Shown: positions 6,653-15,674 of the stretch, one piece after another
How the letters are laid out: every line of letters starts with the position of its first letter
How positions within the stretch are numbered: position 1 is the first letter of the stretch
Assembly (NCBI GenBank): GCA_013153845.1
Contig: JAADDS010000071.1
Span: 1 to 32,053, forward strand
Origin: Methanococci archaeon
GTDB lineage: Archaea; AGJL01; Methanococci; Methanococcales; Methanocaldococcaceae
Length of the DNA: 32,053 nt
Direction: 5' to 3'
Made by a program: the position numbers and the translations under genes
The notes under the pieces: model-generated
What the model saw: the letters and a program-made list of their open reading frames with translations, nothing else
The model's database searches: none
What the model was told of the DNA's origin: nothing

Positions 6653-8620
6653 TTATCTAACTTTGCTTCCTGCTTTTATATCTTTATCTACCGTTAACAA
6701 CACAACGTTTCCTTCATCATCCTCGGCTGCCAAGATCATTCCCTCGGATAAAACACCGCACAACTTAGCAGGTTTTAAATTACAAACGACTATAACTTTT
6801 TTACCAACCAACTCCTCTGGTTTATAGTAATCTTTAATTCCAGAGACGATCTGTCTCTTTTCATCTCCTAAATCAACTATAAGTTTTAATAACTTTTTGG
6901 ACTTTGGTATATCCTCTGCCTCTACAACTTCTCCAACTCTTAAATCGATCTTTTCTAAATATGTTATGTCTATCTGCTCCATTTTTTCTCCCTCTGCGGT
7001 TTTATTGTTGTTTTCATTTTTATCATTTTTATATAGTTTTTTCTTCATTTCCTCTATCTTCTTATCTTCTACCTTTTTAAATATTATCTTTGGTTTTTTT
7101 AACTCATTTCCTCTTAAATTCAGATCGAGTTCTTCGTTCATCAACTCCAACAGTGCAAGTGCCTTTTTGGGCATGTAAGGATGCAACAAATAGATGAGAG
7201 TTTTAACTGTCTTACAACAGGTATATAATATTTCCTTTAATCTTTCCTCATCTTTAACTGCCCATGGTTCCATCCTTTGGAAGTAAGCGTTTCCATCAAT
7301 AGCAAGATGTAATATATTAACTAACGCATCTCTAAACTTAAAACTTCTTATATTTTTATCTACTGCCTTAATCGTCTCTTCACACTTTTTTAATAACGCT
7401 TTATCTTCTTCTTTCAACCTGTTTTCATCAACGATTGGAACTTTCTTAAACTTTCTATGTGTGAACGTTAAAACCCTATGGGTAAAGTTTCCAATTATAT
7501 TGATTAACTCATTATTTATCTTATTTTTGAAATCGTCAAATGAGAAATCACAATCTTTAAAGAGAGGGGCTGACATTACTAAATAATATCTTAAATAGTC
7601 AGCATCAAAGTTTTTAACAAAGTCCTTAACCCAAACAACCCATCTTTTACTTGTGCTCATCTTTCGTCCTTCTAAGGTTAAATATCCCCCACTAATCACT
7701 GCTGTTGGTAAGTTAAAGCCCTTATGGGCAATTAACATCCCCGGCCAGAAGACGGCATGATGAACTGTTATATCTTTTCCAATGAAGTGATAGATCTTTG
7801 TATCTTTCTCTAACCAATACTTCTTCCAAATATCCCCCAACATCTTTGAAAATGAGATGTATCCAATAGGGGCTTCTAACCAAACATACATTACCTGATT
7901 AGTTCCTGGAATTGGAACTCCCCAACTTATGTCTCTTGAAATGTCCCAATCATGCAACTCTTTAATCCAATTTAATGCCATATTTTTAACATGCTCTGGC
8001 ATTTCTTTTGCATTTTTAACATATTCCTCTAACTCATTTTTTAAAGCACTCAACTTAAAGAAGTGATGTTTTGTTTTTCTAATTTCTGGTGTTCCTTTAC
8101 AAATTACACAGTATGGGTTTTTTAACTCAAACGGCTCTAAGTGTCTTCCACAAACCTCACAGTGGTCTCCTCTTGCCTCTCCTCCACAGTAGGGGCAGAT
8201 TCCTTCAACGTATCTATCTGGTAAGAATTTTTTACATTTTGGACAGTAAAATTGCTCTATCTCCTTCTCATAAATATAACCATTCTCTTTCAACTTTAAA
8301 TAAAACTCCTGAGCTGTTTCTATATGTATTTGGCTGTGTGTCTTTCCAAAGGCATCAAACTCTACTCCCAATAAATCTAAGTCCTCTTTAATCTCATTGT
8401 GATATTTTTCAACGATCTCCTCTGGGCTTTTTCCTTCTTTTTCAGCAGTTAATGTTATAGGAACTCCGTGGTTATCAGTCCCTCCAACGTGTATAACGTC
8501 CTCTCCTCTTAACTTTAAGTATTTATACATAATATCTGCTGGGATGTAGGTGCTTCTCGCATGACCTAAATGTAAGGGACCGTTTGTGTAAGCTAAGGCA
8601 GTGGTTATTAGGTATCGCAT
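6653..8620 (-). CDS. metG: Methionyl-tRNA synthetase with fused C-terminal tRNA-binding domain
   Basis: It charges tRNA(Met) with methionine in the cytosol. The class I signature HLGH is at 17-20 and the KMSTS loop is at about 320-324. Between them is a connective domain with several zinc knuckles (CPKC, CPYC, CEVC, CVIC; about residues 124-172), the four-cysteine-pair form usual in archaea. An anticodon-binding helical domain follows. After a charged linker ([10 protein letters not shown]) comes an EMAPII/Trbp111-type OB fold from about residue 547 ([19 protein letters not shown] ... [11 protein letters not shown]), which binds tRNA nonspecifically and often dimerises. In some archaea this last domain is a separate protein. 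At 655 residues it is full length; ATG 8620 follows GAGGGATAG. Confidence 0.97.
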   Translation of the reverse strand: MRYLITTALAYTNGPLHLGHARSTYIPADIMYKYLKLRGEDVIHVGGTDNHGVPITLTAEKEGKSPEEIVEKYHNEIKEDLDLLGVEFDAFGKTHSQIHIETAQEFYLKLKENGYIYEKEIEQFYCPKCKKFLPDRYVEGICPYCGGEARGDHCEVCGRHLEPFELKNPYCVICKGTPEIRKTKHHFFKLSALKNELEEYVKNAKEMPEHVKNMALNWIKELHDWDISRDISWGVPIPGTNQVMYVWLEAPIGYISFSKMLGDIWKKYWLEKDTKIYHFIGKDITVHHAVFWPGMLIAHKGFNLPTAVISGGYLTLEGRKMSTSKRWVVWVKDFVKNFDADYLRYYLVMSAPLFKDCDFSFDDFKNKINNELINIIGNFTHRVLTFTHRKFKKVPIVDENRLKEEDKALLKKCEETIKAVDKNIRSFKFRDALVNILHLAIDGNAYFQRMEPWAVKDEERLKEILYTCCKTVKTLIYLLHPYMPKKALALLELMNEELDLNLRGNELKKPKIIFKKVEDKKIEEMKKKLYKNDKNENNNKTAEGEKMEQIDITYLEKIDLRVGEVVEAEDIPKSKKLLKLIVDLGDEKRQIVSGIKDYYKPEELVGKKVIVVCNLKPAKLCGVLSEGMILAAEDDEGNVVLLTVDKDIKAGSKVR

Positions 8621-8714
8621 ATCTATCCCTCAAGTTTTTATTTTATTTTTTATTTTTTCATTATTTTTAATCTTTTTTAGTTGGTTTATTGTGTTTATTA
8701 TTTTACTTTTATTT

Positions 8715-9800
8715 TTATTTTTTTCTTTTACCTAATATGTGCCTTGCAATTGGATCGTCTATATTAAGCATTTTTGCAATAGTTTCGAGCTTCTTTGTGG
8801 TTAATTCCACTGTATTATGTGCTTTTTTTAAAATATAGGGGTAGCCATTTATTGATATTTCTTTTATTGATGAGATTACTCCTTCATCAACTTTATTAAA
8901 GCTTGTTAAGCCCACAACTCCACAGTTGTCTTCTAATCGTATAAATTGAATATATGCTGTTCCAATTTTTGCATTAAATGGGTGTTTTTCTATAAAATGG
9001 ATCCCTTTCACTATACTGCTCAGTTGTTTATGTTTTTCTTTTTTTTCATCACCTATTTTCCCAAGAAAATCGATGGGTTTTGAATATCCTGCTTTATCAG
9101 TATATTTTGTAAATATTGCAATGTCTGGCATGTTTCTATCAAAATAGATATTTATTTTCGATGTTTTTGAGATTCCTATTAATTTATCCTTAAATTCATT
9201 AATCAATTTTGTTAAGGTTATGATATATTCTACATGTTCTATTAATATTTTTTCATTTAAATCATGTTCAAGATCTTTTGATATAACTCCAATCTCTCCA
9301 CTTTTCATTTCTTCATCAATTTTTTTACTAAATTCTTTTTTATATTCAAGAAATATATTTTTTAATTGTTCTTCATATGTTTCCATCCCTTTCTTTGTAG
9401 AGATCAATAGTGAAAATAGAGAGCCATCAAAGAGGTAGTAATCTACATCATAATTTTTCAAAACATACATTGCTGTTTTTAATTCAAGTATTTGCATAAA
9501 CCTTCTAATTCTATCTTCAATCTCTAAGGGATGTGCAATGTCAAAAATATATTCCTCACCAACTTGTTTTATTTTTTCTCCGTTTCTGTGCATAAAACTA
9601 ACTGCTCCAACACCATAGAATGAAAAAGAGATGTAATCTATTTTATTACAACTTCCATCTCCTCCTGCGAAGTTTAAGTCCAGAGAATTATTAAAATCGT
9701 TTAAAATCCAATGTTCTTCAACTTCTTTTTTATCAATGTCATTAATTTTTTCCATTTTTTTAATTATTTGATCTTTGTTTTTTAGAAGATATTCTATCAT
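8715..9800 (-). CDS. nurA: NurA-domain DNA nuclease
   Basis: NurA is the 5'-3' nuclease that works with the HerA translocase and Mre11-Rad50 in archaeal DNA end resection. The fold is RNase H-like with acidic metal ligands: FAGGDGS with Asp48, YLFDGSLFS with Asp125, and the late motif YILKKAHNTVELTTK, whose His is conserved in the family. The length (361) is normal. ATG 9800 follows GGGGATC. It lies downstream of the aIF2-gamma gene after about 260 A+T-rich bases and so probably has its own promoter. herA, mre11 and rad50 are not in the window, which is less common because NurA is often beside HerA. Confidence 0.85.
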   Translation of the reverse strand: MIEYLLKNKDQIIKKMEKINDIDKKEVEEHWILNDFNNSLDLNFAGGDGSCNKIDYISFSFYGVGAVSFMHRNGEKIKQVGEEYIFDIAHPLEIEDRIRRFMQILELKTAMYVLKNYDVDYYLFDGSLFSLLISTKKGMETYEEQLKNIFLEYKKEFSKKIDEEMKSGEIGVISKDLEHDLNEKILIEHVEYIITLTKLINEFKDKLIGISKTSKINIYFDRNMPDIAIFTKYTDKAGYSKPIDFLGKIGDEKKEKHKQLSSIVKGIHFIEKHPFNAKIGTAYIQFIRLEDNCGVVGLTSFNKVDEGVISSIKEISINGYPYILKKAHNTVELTTKKLETIAKMLNIDDPIARHILGKRKK

Positions 9801-10064
9801 AAATGATCCCCTTTGATTAAAAACATGAGTTTAATTTTTAATTTTAATTTAAATAGAGATCTTAATTATTTTAATAATTTTTATTTCTTTTTTATTTCTT
9901 ACGCTTTAACATTAACATTAAAAACTAAACAATAAAAATTTTAAAAAATCGATAAAAAAGGAAAAATATCCTAAATCATTAAACGTTTTAGTAATCCATA
10001 AACCATTTATAACTTTTAAATTAACTTTTAAATATTTTTGATACTCTTACTTAATGAAAGATTT

Positions 10065-11300
10065 TTAACCCTCAATCGTTCCATAACCGATTAATCTCCA
10101 TCTTGATCCAACTCTTCTGCTTATAGCTACCCTATCCCCAACATCTGCACATATTGGAAGTTTTAATTTTATATCTGCAACATCTCCTCTCGCTGATGTT
10201 ATAACTCCTGCTGTTGTTGCGGTTCCAATGTTAAGCATTAAAACCTCTCCAGTTCTCAGTGGCTCTATTTTTAACTCCTCCTTCGTTCCTACAACTCTAT
10301 CTAATAAATTAGCTCTTATTGTTATTTTTTCCCTTATTGGGGGTAGAGTTCCTGGTAATCCAACAACGCTTCCAGTTAAAGCATCTGATTTTGTTAGATA
10401 TGGATCTAATGTTGTTCCAACTCCGATTAAACCTCCAGGATGTGCTTTTCTAAGAGGGGTGTTTCCAGCGGCTAATGAAACGATCTTGGTTGTTAATGGT
10501 TTCCAGAATGTTTTATTTTCTTCCGTTACTTTTATTCCCGGCCTGATTTCGATCTCATCTCCTACTTTAAAGACACCCTGAACTATTGCTCCCCCTAATA
10601 CCCCTCCTTTAAGATCTTTAATTTCCGTTCCTGGCTTGTTTATATCAAAACTTCTTGCAACATACATTCTTGGCGTGGCATTAGGGTCTCTTTCAGGTGT
10701 TGGAATAAAGTCCTGTATTGCCTTTAACAAAACATCAATATTTGCCTCATGATGAGCTGAGATTGGAATTATTGGTGCATTTTCAGCTATGGTTCCTTTA
10801 ACAAATTCTTTTATCTGTTCATAGTTCTCTTCCGCCTGTTTCTCATCAACTAAGTCAATTTTATTCTGCACGATTATAATTTTATCAATCCCTAAAATCT
10901 CCAAAGCCATTAAGTGTTCTTTTGTTTGAGGTTGAGGGCAGGGTTCATTAGCGGCTATAACCAAAATTGCCCCATCCATCAAAGAAGCTCCGGAAAGCAT
11001 TGTAGCCATTAACGTCTCGTGTCCTGGAGAATCAACAAAAGAAACCCTTCTTAAGAATTTTGTTTCTGCTAAGCAGTTGGGACATCTTGATTTTGTTGTG
11101 TAAGTTCCACACTGTGGGCATTTTCTTATTTCACAGTCGGCATAACCCAATCTAATAGAGATTCCTCTCCTTAACTCTTCGCTATGCCTATCAGTCCAAA
11201 CTCCTGTTAAGGCCTTAGTTAAACTCGTTTTTCCATGATCAACGTGTCCAACCATCCCTATATTTACTTCTGCCTGTTTTGTTTGTTTTTTCTTCGTCAT
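10065..11300 (-). CDS. eif2g: Translation initiation factor aIF2 subunit gamma
   Basis: This is the GTPase core of the alpha-beta-gamma complex that brings Met-tRNAi to the small ribosomal subunit. G1 is GHVDHGKT (18-25), G3 is DSPGHE (90-95), G4 is NKID and G5 is ISAHH. The zinc knuckle characteristic of the gamma subunit is at CPQC (61-64) and CPNC (73-76). EF-Tu-like domains II and III follow. The length (411) is usual. ATG 11300 follows AGGGGATAGT. The next gene upstream on the same strand is eS6, a common archaeal neighbour, but here the two are parted by about 330 bases with promoter-like signals. Confidence 0.97.
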   Translation of the reverse strand: MTKKKQTKQAEVNIGMVGHVDHGKTSLTKALTGVWTDRHSEELRRGISIRLGYADCEIRKCPQCGTYTTKSRCPNCLAETKFLRRVSFVDSPGHETLMATMLSGASLMDGAILVIAANEPCPQPQTKEHLMALEILGIDKIIIVQNKIDLVDEKQAEENYEQIKEFVKGTIAENAPIIPISAHHEANIDVLLKAIQDFIPTPERDPNATPRMYVARSFDINKPGTEIKDLKGGVLGGAIVQGVFKVGDEIEIRPGIKVTEENKTFWKPLTTKIVSLAAGNTPLRKAHPGGLIGVGTTLDPYLTKSDALTGSVVGLPGTLPPIREKITIRANLLDRVVGTKEELKIEPLRTGEVLMLNIGTATTAGVITSARGDVADIKLKLPICADVGDRVAISRRVGSRWRLIGYGTIEG

Positions 11301-11628
11301 ACTATCCCCTTAATTATTTTTATAATTATTTTTAATTTCTTTCGATTTTAAGTTTCTGTTTTATTATTCTATTTTTATTTCTTTCTTTGATTTTATAGGT
11401 ATCTTTGTAATTATTAAATAATCTTTATTAATTGGGGTTATTACGAATTTATATTTATAATTTTTTATAATTTTTATAAAAATTTTTTAGTTTTTATTTT
11501 TATTTTCAATTTCTTTCTTGACTTAAAATTCTGTGTAAACAACTCGCATAAAATAGGTCAGATATTAAAATCGTTTGACAAAAATAAAAAAGATTTATCG
11601 TTATATATTACAAGAGTTCTTTAGGTAT
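11301..11628 (-). other. Long gap between eS6 and aIF2-gamma: leader and promoter signals, no gene seen
   Basis: No frame of useful length is present. On the minus strand a TATA-like TAATATATAA lies at 11601-11610 right after the eS6 stop, and AAATATAAATT lies at about 11447-11457. The stretch 11520-11580 is less A+T-rich than its surroundings and contains CTGACC and GCGAGTTGTTTACACAG on the minus strand; it could be part of a long leader or a small RNA. The rest is T-rich on the plus strand. Confidence 0.4.
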
Positions 11629-12021
11629 TTATTGTTCTTCACTTCCTCCCTCGAGACCCAATAGTTCTGGAATTGTTTTTTCTCCGTATTCAACAACTTT
11701 GACATTTATTTGAACAATATCTGGAGCTATTGTGTTTCCCCTTACTGTTTTTCTTCTTCTTTCTCCTTTTTTCTTTGGTTTAAATCCTGGGGGAGCACTT
11801 AATAACACTCTAACTTTCCTACTTCCATGTATGTCTGGTCTCATTGGAAAACCGCTTGAATCAGTTCCTCCTCTTATTTGTAGTTTGTATCCCTCTAATC
11901 CGATTACTTTACCATCGAATATTTCTCCTATCCTTTTTCCTACTAATGGTGTGTTATCTGCCTCAATTTGATAACATTTTCCGTTTTTTGGATCTGCAAC
12001 AACAAATTTAGCTGTTGGCAT
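11629..12021 (-). CDS. rps6e: Small ribosomal subunit protein eS6
   Basis: An archaeal S6e of 130 residues, equal to the conserved N-terminal domain of eukaryotic S6 and lacking the phosphorylated tail. Family-defining stretches are [37 protein letters not shown] and the basic [14 protein letters not shown]. It is part of the 30S body, at the rRNA surface. ATG 12021 follows AGGGATAGCC. A structured RNA candidate lies about 110 bases upstream on the same strand, so eS6 may share its transcript or have its own start. Confidence 0.97.
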   Translation of the reverse strand: MPTAKFVVADPKNGKCYQIEADNTPLVGKRIGEIFDGKVIGLEGYKLQIRGGTDSSGFPMRPDIHGSRKVRVLLSAPPGFKPKKKGERRRKTVRGNTIAPDIVQINVKVVEYGEKTIPELLGLEGGSEEQ

Positions 12022-12129
12022 GGCTATCCCTCTCTGTTTCTTTTTATTTTCTATTTTATTTATTTTTTAGTTTTTAGTTTTTTGATTTAAATTTTAATTT
12101 TTATTAGTTTTAATAAAACCGCAATTTTC

Positions 12130-12258
12130 TTATAGATCGCCCTCCGCCTCCCCAGTTTCATCGTTTTTTCGTTCCTTTGGGGAAAAGGAACGGAACTCAA
12201 CTGGATCATCAACGAGTCCCAACCCTTAGGTCAGGACAAGAGAGAAGATGTAGGGCAG
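12130..12258 (-). ncRNA. Unassigned G+C-rich structured RNA candidate
   Basis: This is a G+C-rich island in an otherwise A+T-rich gap. Read on the minus strand, it is closed by GCCCT (12252-12256) pairing with AGGGC (12139-12143). Inside are two hairpins. One runs from GTCCTGACC to GGGTTGGGAC (12216-12237), nine pairs with two G-U wobbles around loop TAAG. The other has outer stem CCAGTT/AACTGG (12199-12204 with 12152-12157) and inner stem CGTTCCTTT/AAAGGAACG (12184-12192 with 12170-12178). A TATA box sits about 25 bases before the 5' end. Structured RNAs in A+T-rich hyperthermophiles typically stand out this way. It does not match RNase P RNA, SRP RNA or tRNA as I know them. Candidates are an hgc-type or H/ACA-like RNA, or an eS6 leader element. 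Confidence 0.6.
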
Positions 12259-12272
12259 TATTTATTGAGGGG

Positions 12273-12286
12273 CATATATTTTAAAT
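12273..12286 (-). promoter_or_regulatory. TATA box for the structured RNA candidate
   Basis: The minus strand reads ATTTAAAATATATG, overlapping the gap after the zinc-ribbon membrane gene. A start about 25 bases downstream falls near 12255, exactly where the closing stem of the RNA begins. That agreement supports an independent transcript. Confidence 0.5.
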
Positions 12287-12295
12287 AGTTTTTGG

Positions 12296-12490
12296 TTAAA
12301 CTTTAAATGCGATTGTGATTATATAATAGAGGATTATAAGCCCTGCAATTGCTAAAAACATGTATTGTGTTCTTAACATTCTTTTTCTTCTTTGCATATA
12401 TTCTAATCTGCATTTTTCTGAGCAGAATACTTGATCAGGAGGAATAGAAATCCCGCAGTTTAAACAGTGTCTATGCTTAGGAATTTCCAT
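12296..12490 (-). CDS. Small zinc-ribbon membrane protein (DUF2116-like)
   Basis: A 64-residue protein with one zinc ribbon (CLNCG at 9-13, CSEKC at 23-27), a basic patch (QRRKRMLR) and one C-terminal membrane helix (about 45-62). The order ribbon-basic-helix is that of the DUF2116 family; its function is not known to me. The ribbon should face the cytosol. Its ATG lies two bases after the UMP kinase stop, so the two genes are co-transcribed and probably translationally coupled. Confidence 0.8.
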   Translation of the reverse strand: MEIPKHRHCLNCGISIPPDQVFCSEKCRLEYMQRRKRMLRTQYMFLAIAGLIILYYIITIAFKV

Positions 12491-12492
12491 AA

Positions 12493-13173
12493 TTATCCCT
12501 CTATTATTGTTCCGTTTATAATTCCTTTACTGACATTTAGAAGCTCTTCTGGAGTTCCTCTAACCACTGCTACCTTTAATTTAGCCCTTTCAATAATTTT
12601 TGCTGCAAGAGGATCAACGACTGAGGAAGATCCTGCTTTTAGTGATGAGGATAATGATAACTCTACAAGTTCTTTTACACTCATCTTTTTGTATTTTTCT
12701 GCATCTGAATATTTATTTGGATCTTTATTATAAACTCCATCAACATTCGTTCCTATAACTAAGAGATCGGCATTTATGAATTCTGCTAATGAAGCAGCTA
12801 CCGCGTCTGTTGTATGAGCAGGATGAGTTCCTCCCATTACAGGAATTTTTCCTAAATTTAAAATAAGTTCTGCCTCTTCAAATGATGTAGGGACTTTTTT
12901 TATGCTGTAATCTTCTAAGGCAGTTATTAGTATCATTGCATTCATTCTTGTAGCCATTATTCCAAGTTCATCACAAAAACTTTCATTAGCTCCGAGTTTT
13001 CTGCCTATTTCAATATAATCTCTTGCAGTTTTACCTCCTCCGACTACTATCGCAACTTCATGCCCATCATCTTTAATTTTTTTAAAAGTATTTGCATATT
13101 TTTTAATTTTTTCTGGATCTGCTCCTTCTTTTGGCATCACAACTGATCCGCCCAGGTCAAAAACGATCCTCAT
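12493..13173 (-). CDS. pyrH: UMP kinase (uridylate kinase), archaeal type
   Basis: It makes UDP from UMP with ATP in pyrimidine nucleotide synthesis. The fold is the amino-acid-kinase family: VFDLGGSVV at the start, VVGGGKTAR for phosphate binding, GGTHPAHTTDAVAA for UMP contact, and the ATP-binding GTNVDGVYNKDP and VDPLAAKI segments. At 226 residues it matches the short archaeal form rather than bacterial PyrH of about 240. ATG 13173 follows AAAAGGTGAAAA. It is the first gene of a unit with the zinc-ribbon membrane protein. Confidence 0.95.
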   Translation of the reverse strand: MRIVFDLGGSVVMPKEGADPEKIKKYANTFKKIKDDGHEVAIVVGGGKTARDYIEIGRKLGANESFCDELGIMATRMNAMILITALEDYSIKKVPTSFEEAELILNLGKIPVMGGTHPAHTTDAVAASLAEFINADLLVIGTNVDGVYNKDPNKYSDAEKYKKMSVKELVELSLSSSLKAGSSSVVDPLAAKIIERAKLKVAVVRGTPEELLNVSKGIINGTIIEG

Positions 13174-13284
13174 TCTTTTTCACCTTTTATCATGATCCGT
13201 CTAAAAGAGTCATTCAAAGTATCAAAAAGGGAGTATTTAATTTTAATTCAATATTAATTTAAATATTAAAGTATAAAGATTAAT

Positions 13285-13310
13285 ATCCACAAAAAATAAA
13301 AAGGTGTTGT
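13285..13310 (-). terminator. T-rich terminator after the histone gene
   Basis: On the minus strand CCTTTTTATTTTTTGTGG follows the histone stop by about 30-50 bases and precedes the UMP kinase promoter region. It is an oligo-T stop of archaeal type, judged by composition only. Confidence 0.4.
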
Positions 13311-13339
13311 GTATTAATAATTATTATGTAAGGGTGGCT

Positions 13340-13543
13340 CTATCCATTCAAAGCCATCTTTACATCTTCAACTTTAACGGTCTTTCTCTTTGCATGTTTT
13401 GCTAATTCAACAGATTTCTTAGCGATCTCTAATGCGATTTCTTCTAAGACCTCAGCAAAGTATTTTCCTGCGTCTTCGCTAACTCTCTCTGCTCCTGCCT
13501 TTTTCAATATCCTTACGCATGGTGCAACTGGAAGCTCAGCCAT
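13340..13543 (-). CDS. Archaeal histone (HMf-like)
   Basis: This 67-residue single histone fold forms dimers that wrap DNA into archaeal chromatin. Helix 1 is [12 protein letters not shown], helix 2 is the long [21 protein letters not shown] segment and helix 3 is [10 protein letters not shown]. The two paired turns carry RVS and RKTVK, the usual DNA contacts. There is no tail beyond the fold. A Cys at residue 9 stands in the first helix, which normally has a small residue there. ATG 13543 follows GAGGTGATATT. The gene stands alone between promoter and terminator signals. Confidence 0.97.
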   Translation of the reverse strand: MAELPVAPCVRILKKAGAERVSEDAGKYFAEVLEEIALEIAKKSVELAKHAKRKTVKVEDVKMALNG

Positions 13544-13586
13544 AATATCACCTCAAAAATTTACATTTTCAATTTTCTATTTTGCA

Positions 13587-13600
13587 GTATATATATTTTT
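13587..13600 (-). promoter_or_regulatory. Strong TATA box for the histone gene
   Basis: The minus strand reads AAAAATATATATACTGC about 45-55 bases before the ATG. This is one of the clearest boxes in the window, consistent with an abundant chromatin protein. The predicted start, about 25 bases on, leaves a leader of roughly 30 bases containing GAGGTGAT. Confidence 0.55.
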
Positions 13601-13624
13601 CGGAAATATTCCTTAATATTTTTG

Positions 13625-14674
13625 CTACACTTTTTTGAGTATCAATGTGAGTTCATTTTTAGTATTTGCCTTTAAATTAATTATCTTGCATATGTGAATA
13701 TCAGATCTACGATCCAATATCTCTAAAATTTCATTTAGAGAGGATTTCTTTTTAGAATAGTCCTCAGCTTTCACTGTGTGGATAATATAACCTCCTGATT
13801 TCAAATAGTTTACAAACTTTAAAGTCAATAAAATCGATTCTACAGGATATAGATTAGTATCATTGGTTATTAGGTCAATATCTTCGTTAATATCTTCTTT
13901 AAAATTTATTAATTCTGCTCTCTTTTTTATATGGATAATATTGTCCTTTCTGACTTTTAACTCCCCCGTATCTATCGCATAAACCTTTTTTGCCAAGTTG
14001 GATAAAAGTTTAGTCCATCCTCCCGGAGATGCTCCTATATCTACTACACAATTAAGATCGCTAAACAACTCTGGAAATTTTTCTATTAACTCCTGCATTT
14101 TTCTCTCCGATCGGTTTAATGGCCTCTCCCTATACTTTTTTAAATTTTTTAAGTTTTGAATATTTTTATCAACTGAAATATCCCTAAAATCATCAATAAA
14201 CACTGAAACGTAAGATTCATCTTGCAAAATTTCAATATTCACTTTAAAATCCCATTTTTTTAAATTTACTTTCAAATTTAAATCATTAAATTTATCTAAG
14301 ATATATTCTCCAATTTCTCTTTCTACGTCTTCACTTTTAAAGGAATGCGATCCTCTTCTATTGCATCTTACAACAAACGATTTATTTTCTATTTTACCTT
14401 TTTTCTCATTAATTAATGAAGAAACTGCTTTTTTTATATCAGTCAGATCGGTTTTACATCCTCTCTCAAGTGGGATTATTCTAAACAAAAATTTAAGTTC
14501 TTCTTTATTATCCTCTATTTCCCTTAAAAATTCACTGAGATCGTAAGATAAAACCTTTAATAACCCTCTAAACGGTGTCCATAGGACTTTTTTCTTTATT
14601 TTAAGGGATTCAATTTCTTTTTTTAGTTCTGGCTCGAATCCGGGTTTTGTGGTAATAAGTGCTACTGGCCTCAT
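13625..14674 (-). CDS. THUMP-FtsJ type RNA 2'-O-methyltransferase (RlmM-like architecture)
   Basis: The N-terminal 170 residues look like a THUMP RNA-binding domain (GFEPELKKEIE, then FVVRCNRRGSHSF). The C-terminal half is a FtsJ/RrmJ-type SAM methyltransferase: VVDIGASPGGWTKLL is motif I, VYAIDTGEL supplies the acidic ribose ligand, and DLITNDTN is motif IV. This order of domains is known from bacterial RlmM, which methylates a 23S rRNA ribose; the target here is inference. ATG 14674 is chosen because it overlaps the cofD stop as ATGA. A TTG at 14686 is less likely. The predicted length is 349 residues. The upstream cofD overlap implies one transcript. Confidence 0.8.
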   Translation of the reverse strand: MRPVALITTKPGFEPELKKEIESLKIKKKVLWTPFRGLLKVLSYDLSEFLREIEDNKEELKFLFRIIPLERGCKTDLTDIKKAVSSLINEKKGKIENKSFVVRCNRRGSHSFKSEDVEREIGEYILDKFNDLNLKVNLKKWDFKVNIEILQDESYVSVFIDDFRDISVDKNIQNLKNLKKYRERPLNRSERKMQELIEKFPELFSDLNCVVDIGASPGGWTKLLSNLAKKVYAIDTGELKVRKDNIIHIKKRAELINFKEDINEDIDLITNDTNLYPVESILLTLKFVNYLKSGGYIIHTVKAEDYSKKKSSLNEILEILDRRSDIHICKIINLKANTKNELTLILKKV

Positions 14675-15597
14675 AAAGAACCACAAAATTCTATTATATT
14701 TTTTGCTAATCTTATTTTATCGTCTATCGTTTTCATAATGGTGTTTGTTATTAAAATCTCACAAGGAATTTCTCCAGCAATATCCTTATCTTTGGAGTCA
14801 ATAACTAAAACATCTATTATGTCCTTGTAATATTCATATATTCCCTTAACTGAAACGTCATAACCTTTAACTTTCATCAATTTTCCTGCAGGTCCAGAAA
14901 CAGCTGAGTTTCCTACTATCGGAGATACTACAATAACTTTTTTGTCTTTTAATTCCTCTTTTATTCCTTCTAAACTTAAAATTGGCCCTATTGACGTTAT
15001 TGGATTCGAGGGACCAATTATAACAAATTCACTATTTTTTATTGCGTTTATCGCTTCACTGCAAGGTTTTGCATATATTGAGTTCTCATATATAACATCC
15101 AAAACTTCGACTTCCCCTTTTCTTTTTACCCAAAAGTCATGGAATTTTAATAGATCAACTTTCCCTTCAATTTTTGAAAGTATTTTTGTCTCGACTTTAT
15201 CGTCCGTCATTGGAATTACTTTTGCATCGATATTTAATGCCTTTCTTTCCATTTCTATGACTTCTGAAAGTTTATGTCCTCTTTTTAAATAGTATGTTTT
15301 ATGCATTTTCAATGCCCTATCTCTATCCCCTATCTTCAAAACCTCATCAAATCCAAGCATTTTTAATTGATTGTGGGTATAGAATGTATCTCCTTTTACT
15401 CCATACCACGTTTCTTCATTTATTAAATCTGAAAGTGTGTATAAAACAGTATCTACATCAGGAGAAAGATACAGATCTCCTATCCAAGTATCTTCACCAG
15501 TATTAACTATTATAGAAAGATTTTTACTATCTACTACTCTTTTTAATCCCTGCAAGAGTTTTGGCGTTCCTGTTCCTCCAGATAAAACTGTAATCAC
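14671..15597 (-). CDS. cofD: 2-phospho-L-lactate transferase CofD (coenzyme F420 synthesis)
   Basis: CofD moves the phospholactyl (or related) group from the guanylyl-activated donor to the deazaflavin Fo, giving F420-0, the electron carrier of methanogenesis. Typical motifs are LSGGTGTPKLLQGL at the start, NTGEDTWIGDLYLSPDVDT, the Fo-contact region DRALKMHKTYYL and GPSNPITSIGPIL. The length (308) is usual. The start is GTG 15597, preceded by CGGTGAGATC at good spacing. It is followed without a gap by the methyltransferase (ATGA overlap), a pairing with no obvious functional link. Confidence 0.97.
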   Translation of the reverse strand: MITVLSGGTGTPKLLQGLKRVVDSKNLSIIVNTGEDTWIGDLYLSPDVDTVLYTLSDLINEETWYGVKGDTFYTHNQLKMLGFDEVLKIGDRDRALKMHKTYYLKRGHKLSEVIEMERKALNIDAKVIPMTDDKVETKILSKIEGKVDLLKFHDFWVKRKGEVEVLDVIYENSIYAKPCSEAINAIKNSEFVIIGPSNPITSIGPILSLEGIKEELKDKKVIVVSPIVGNSAVSGPAGKLMKVKGYDVSVKGIYEYYKDIIDVLVIDSKDKDIAGEIPCEILITNTIMKTIDDKIRLAKNIIEFCGSL

Positions 15598-15611
15598 GAT
15601 CTCACCGTAGA

Positions 15612-15657
15612 GATATTAAATAATATTAATTAAATAATATAAACGATATTAAATAAT
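15612..15657 (-). repeat. Direct repeat upstream of cofD
   Basis: GATATTAAATAAT occurs at 15612-15624 and again at 15645-15657, with a similar ATTAAATAATAT between. The copies flank the likely cofD promoter and could be an operator. The sequence is simple A+T, so chance is a real alternative. Confidence 0.35.
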
Positions 15658-15674
15658 TTTTAATTTTTTGAAGT

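Noticed and set aside
8621-8714. Terminator or small RNA between metG and nurA
   Set aside because: Only low-complexity A+T sequence; its T runs lie on the strand opposite to both genes.
12140-12240. Box C/D guide RNA reading of the structured RNA (TGATGA and CTGA are both present)
   Set aside because: CTGA comes before TGATGA on the minus strand, the reverse of the required order, and both lie in or beside stable stems.
12130-12258. RNase P RNA, SRP RNA or tRNA at the G+C-rich island
   Set aside because: It lacks the conserved RNase P core and the SRP loop motif as I know them, has no cloverleaf, and is too short for the first two.
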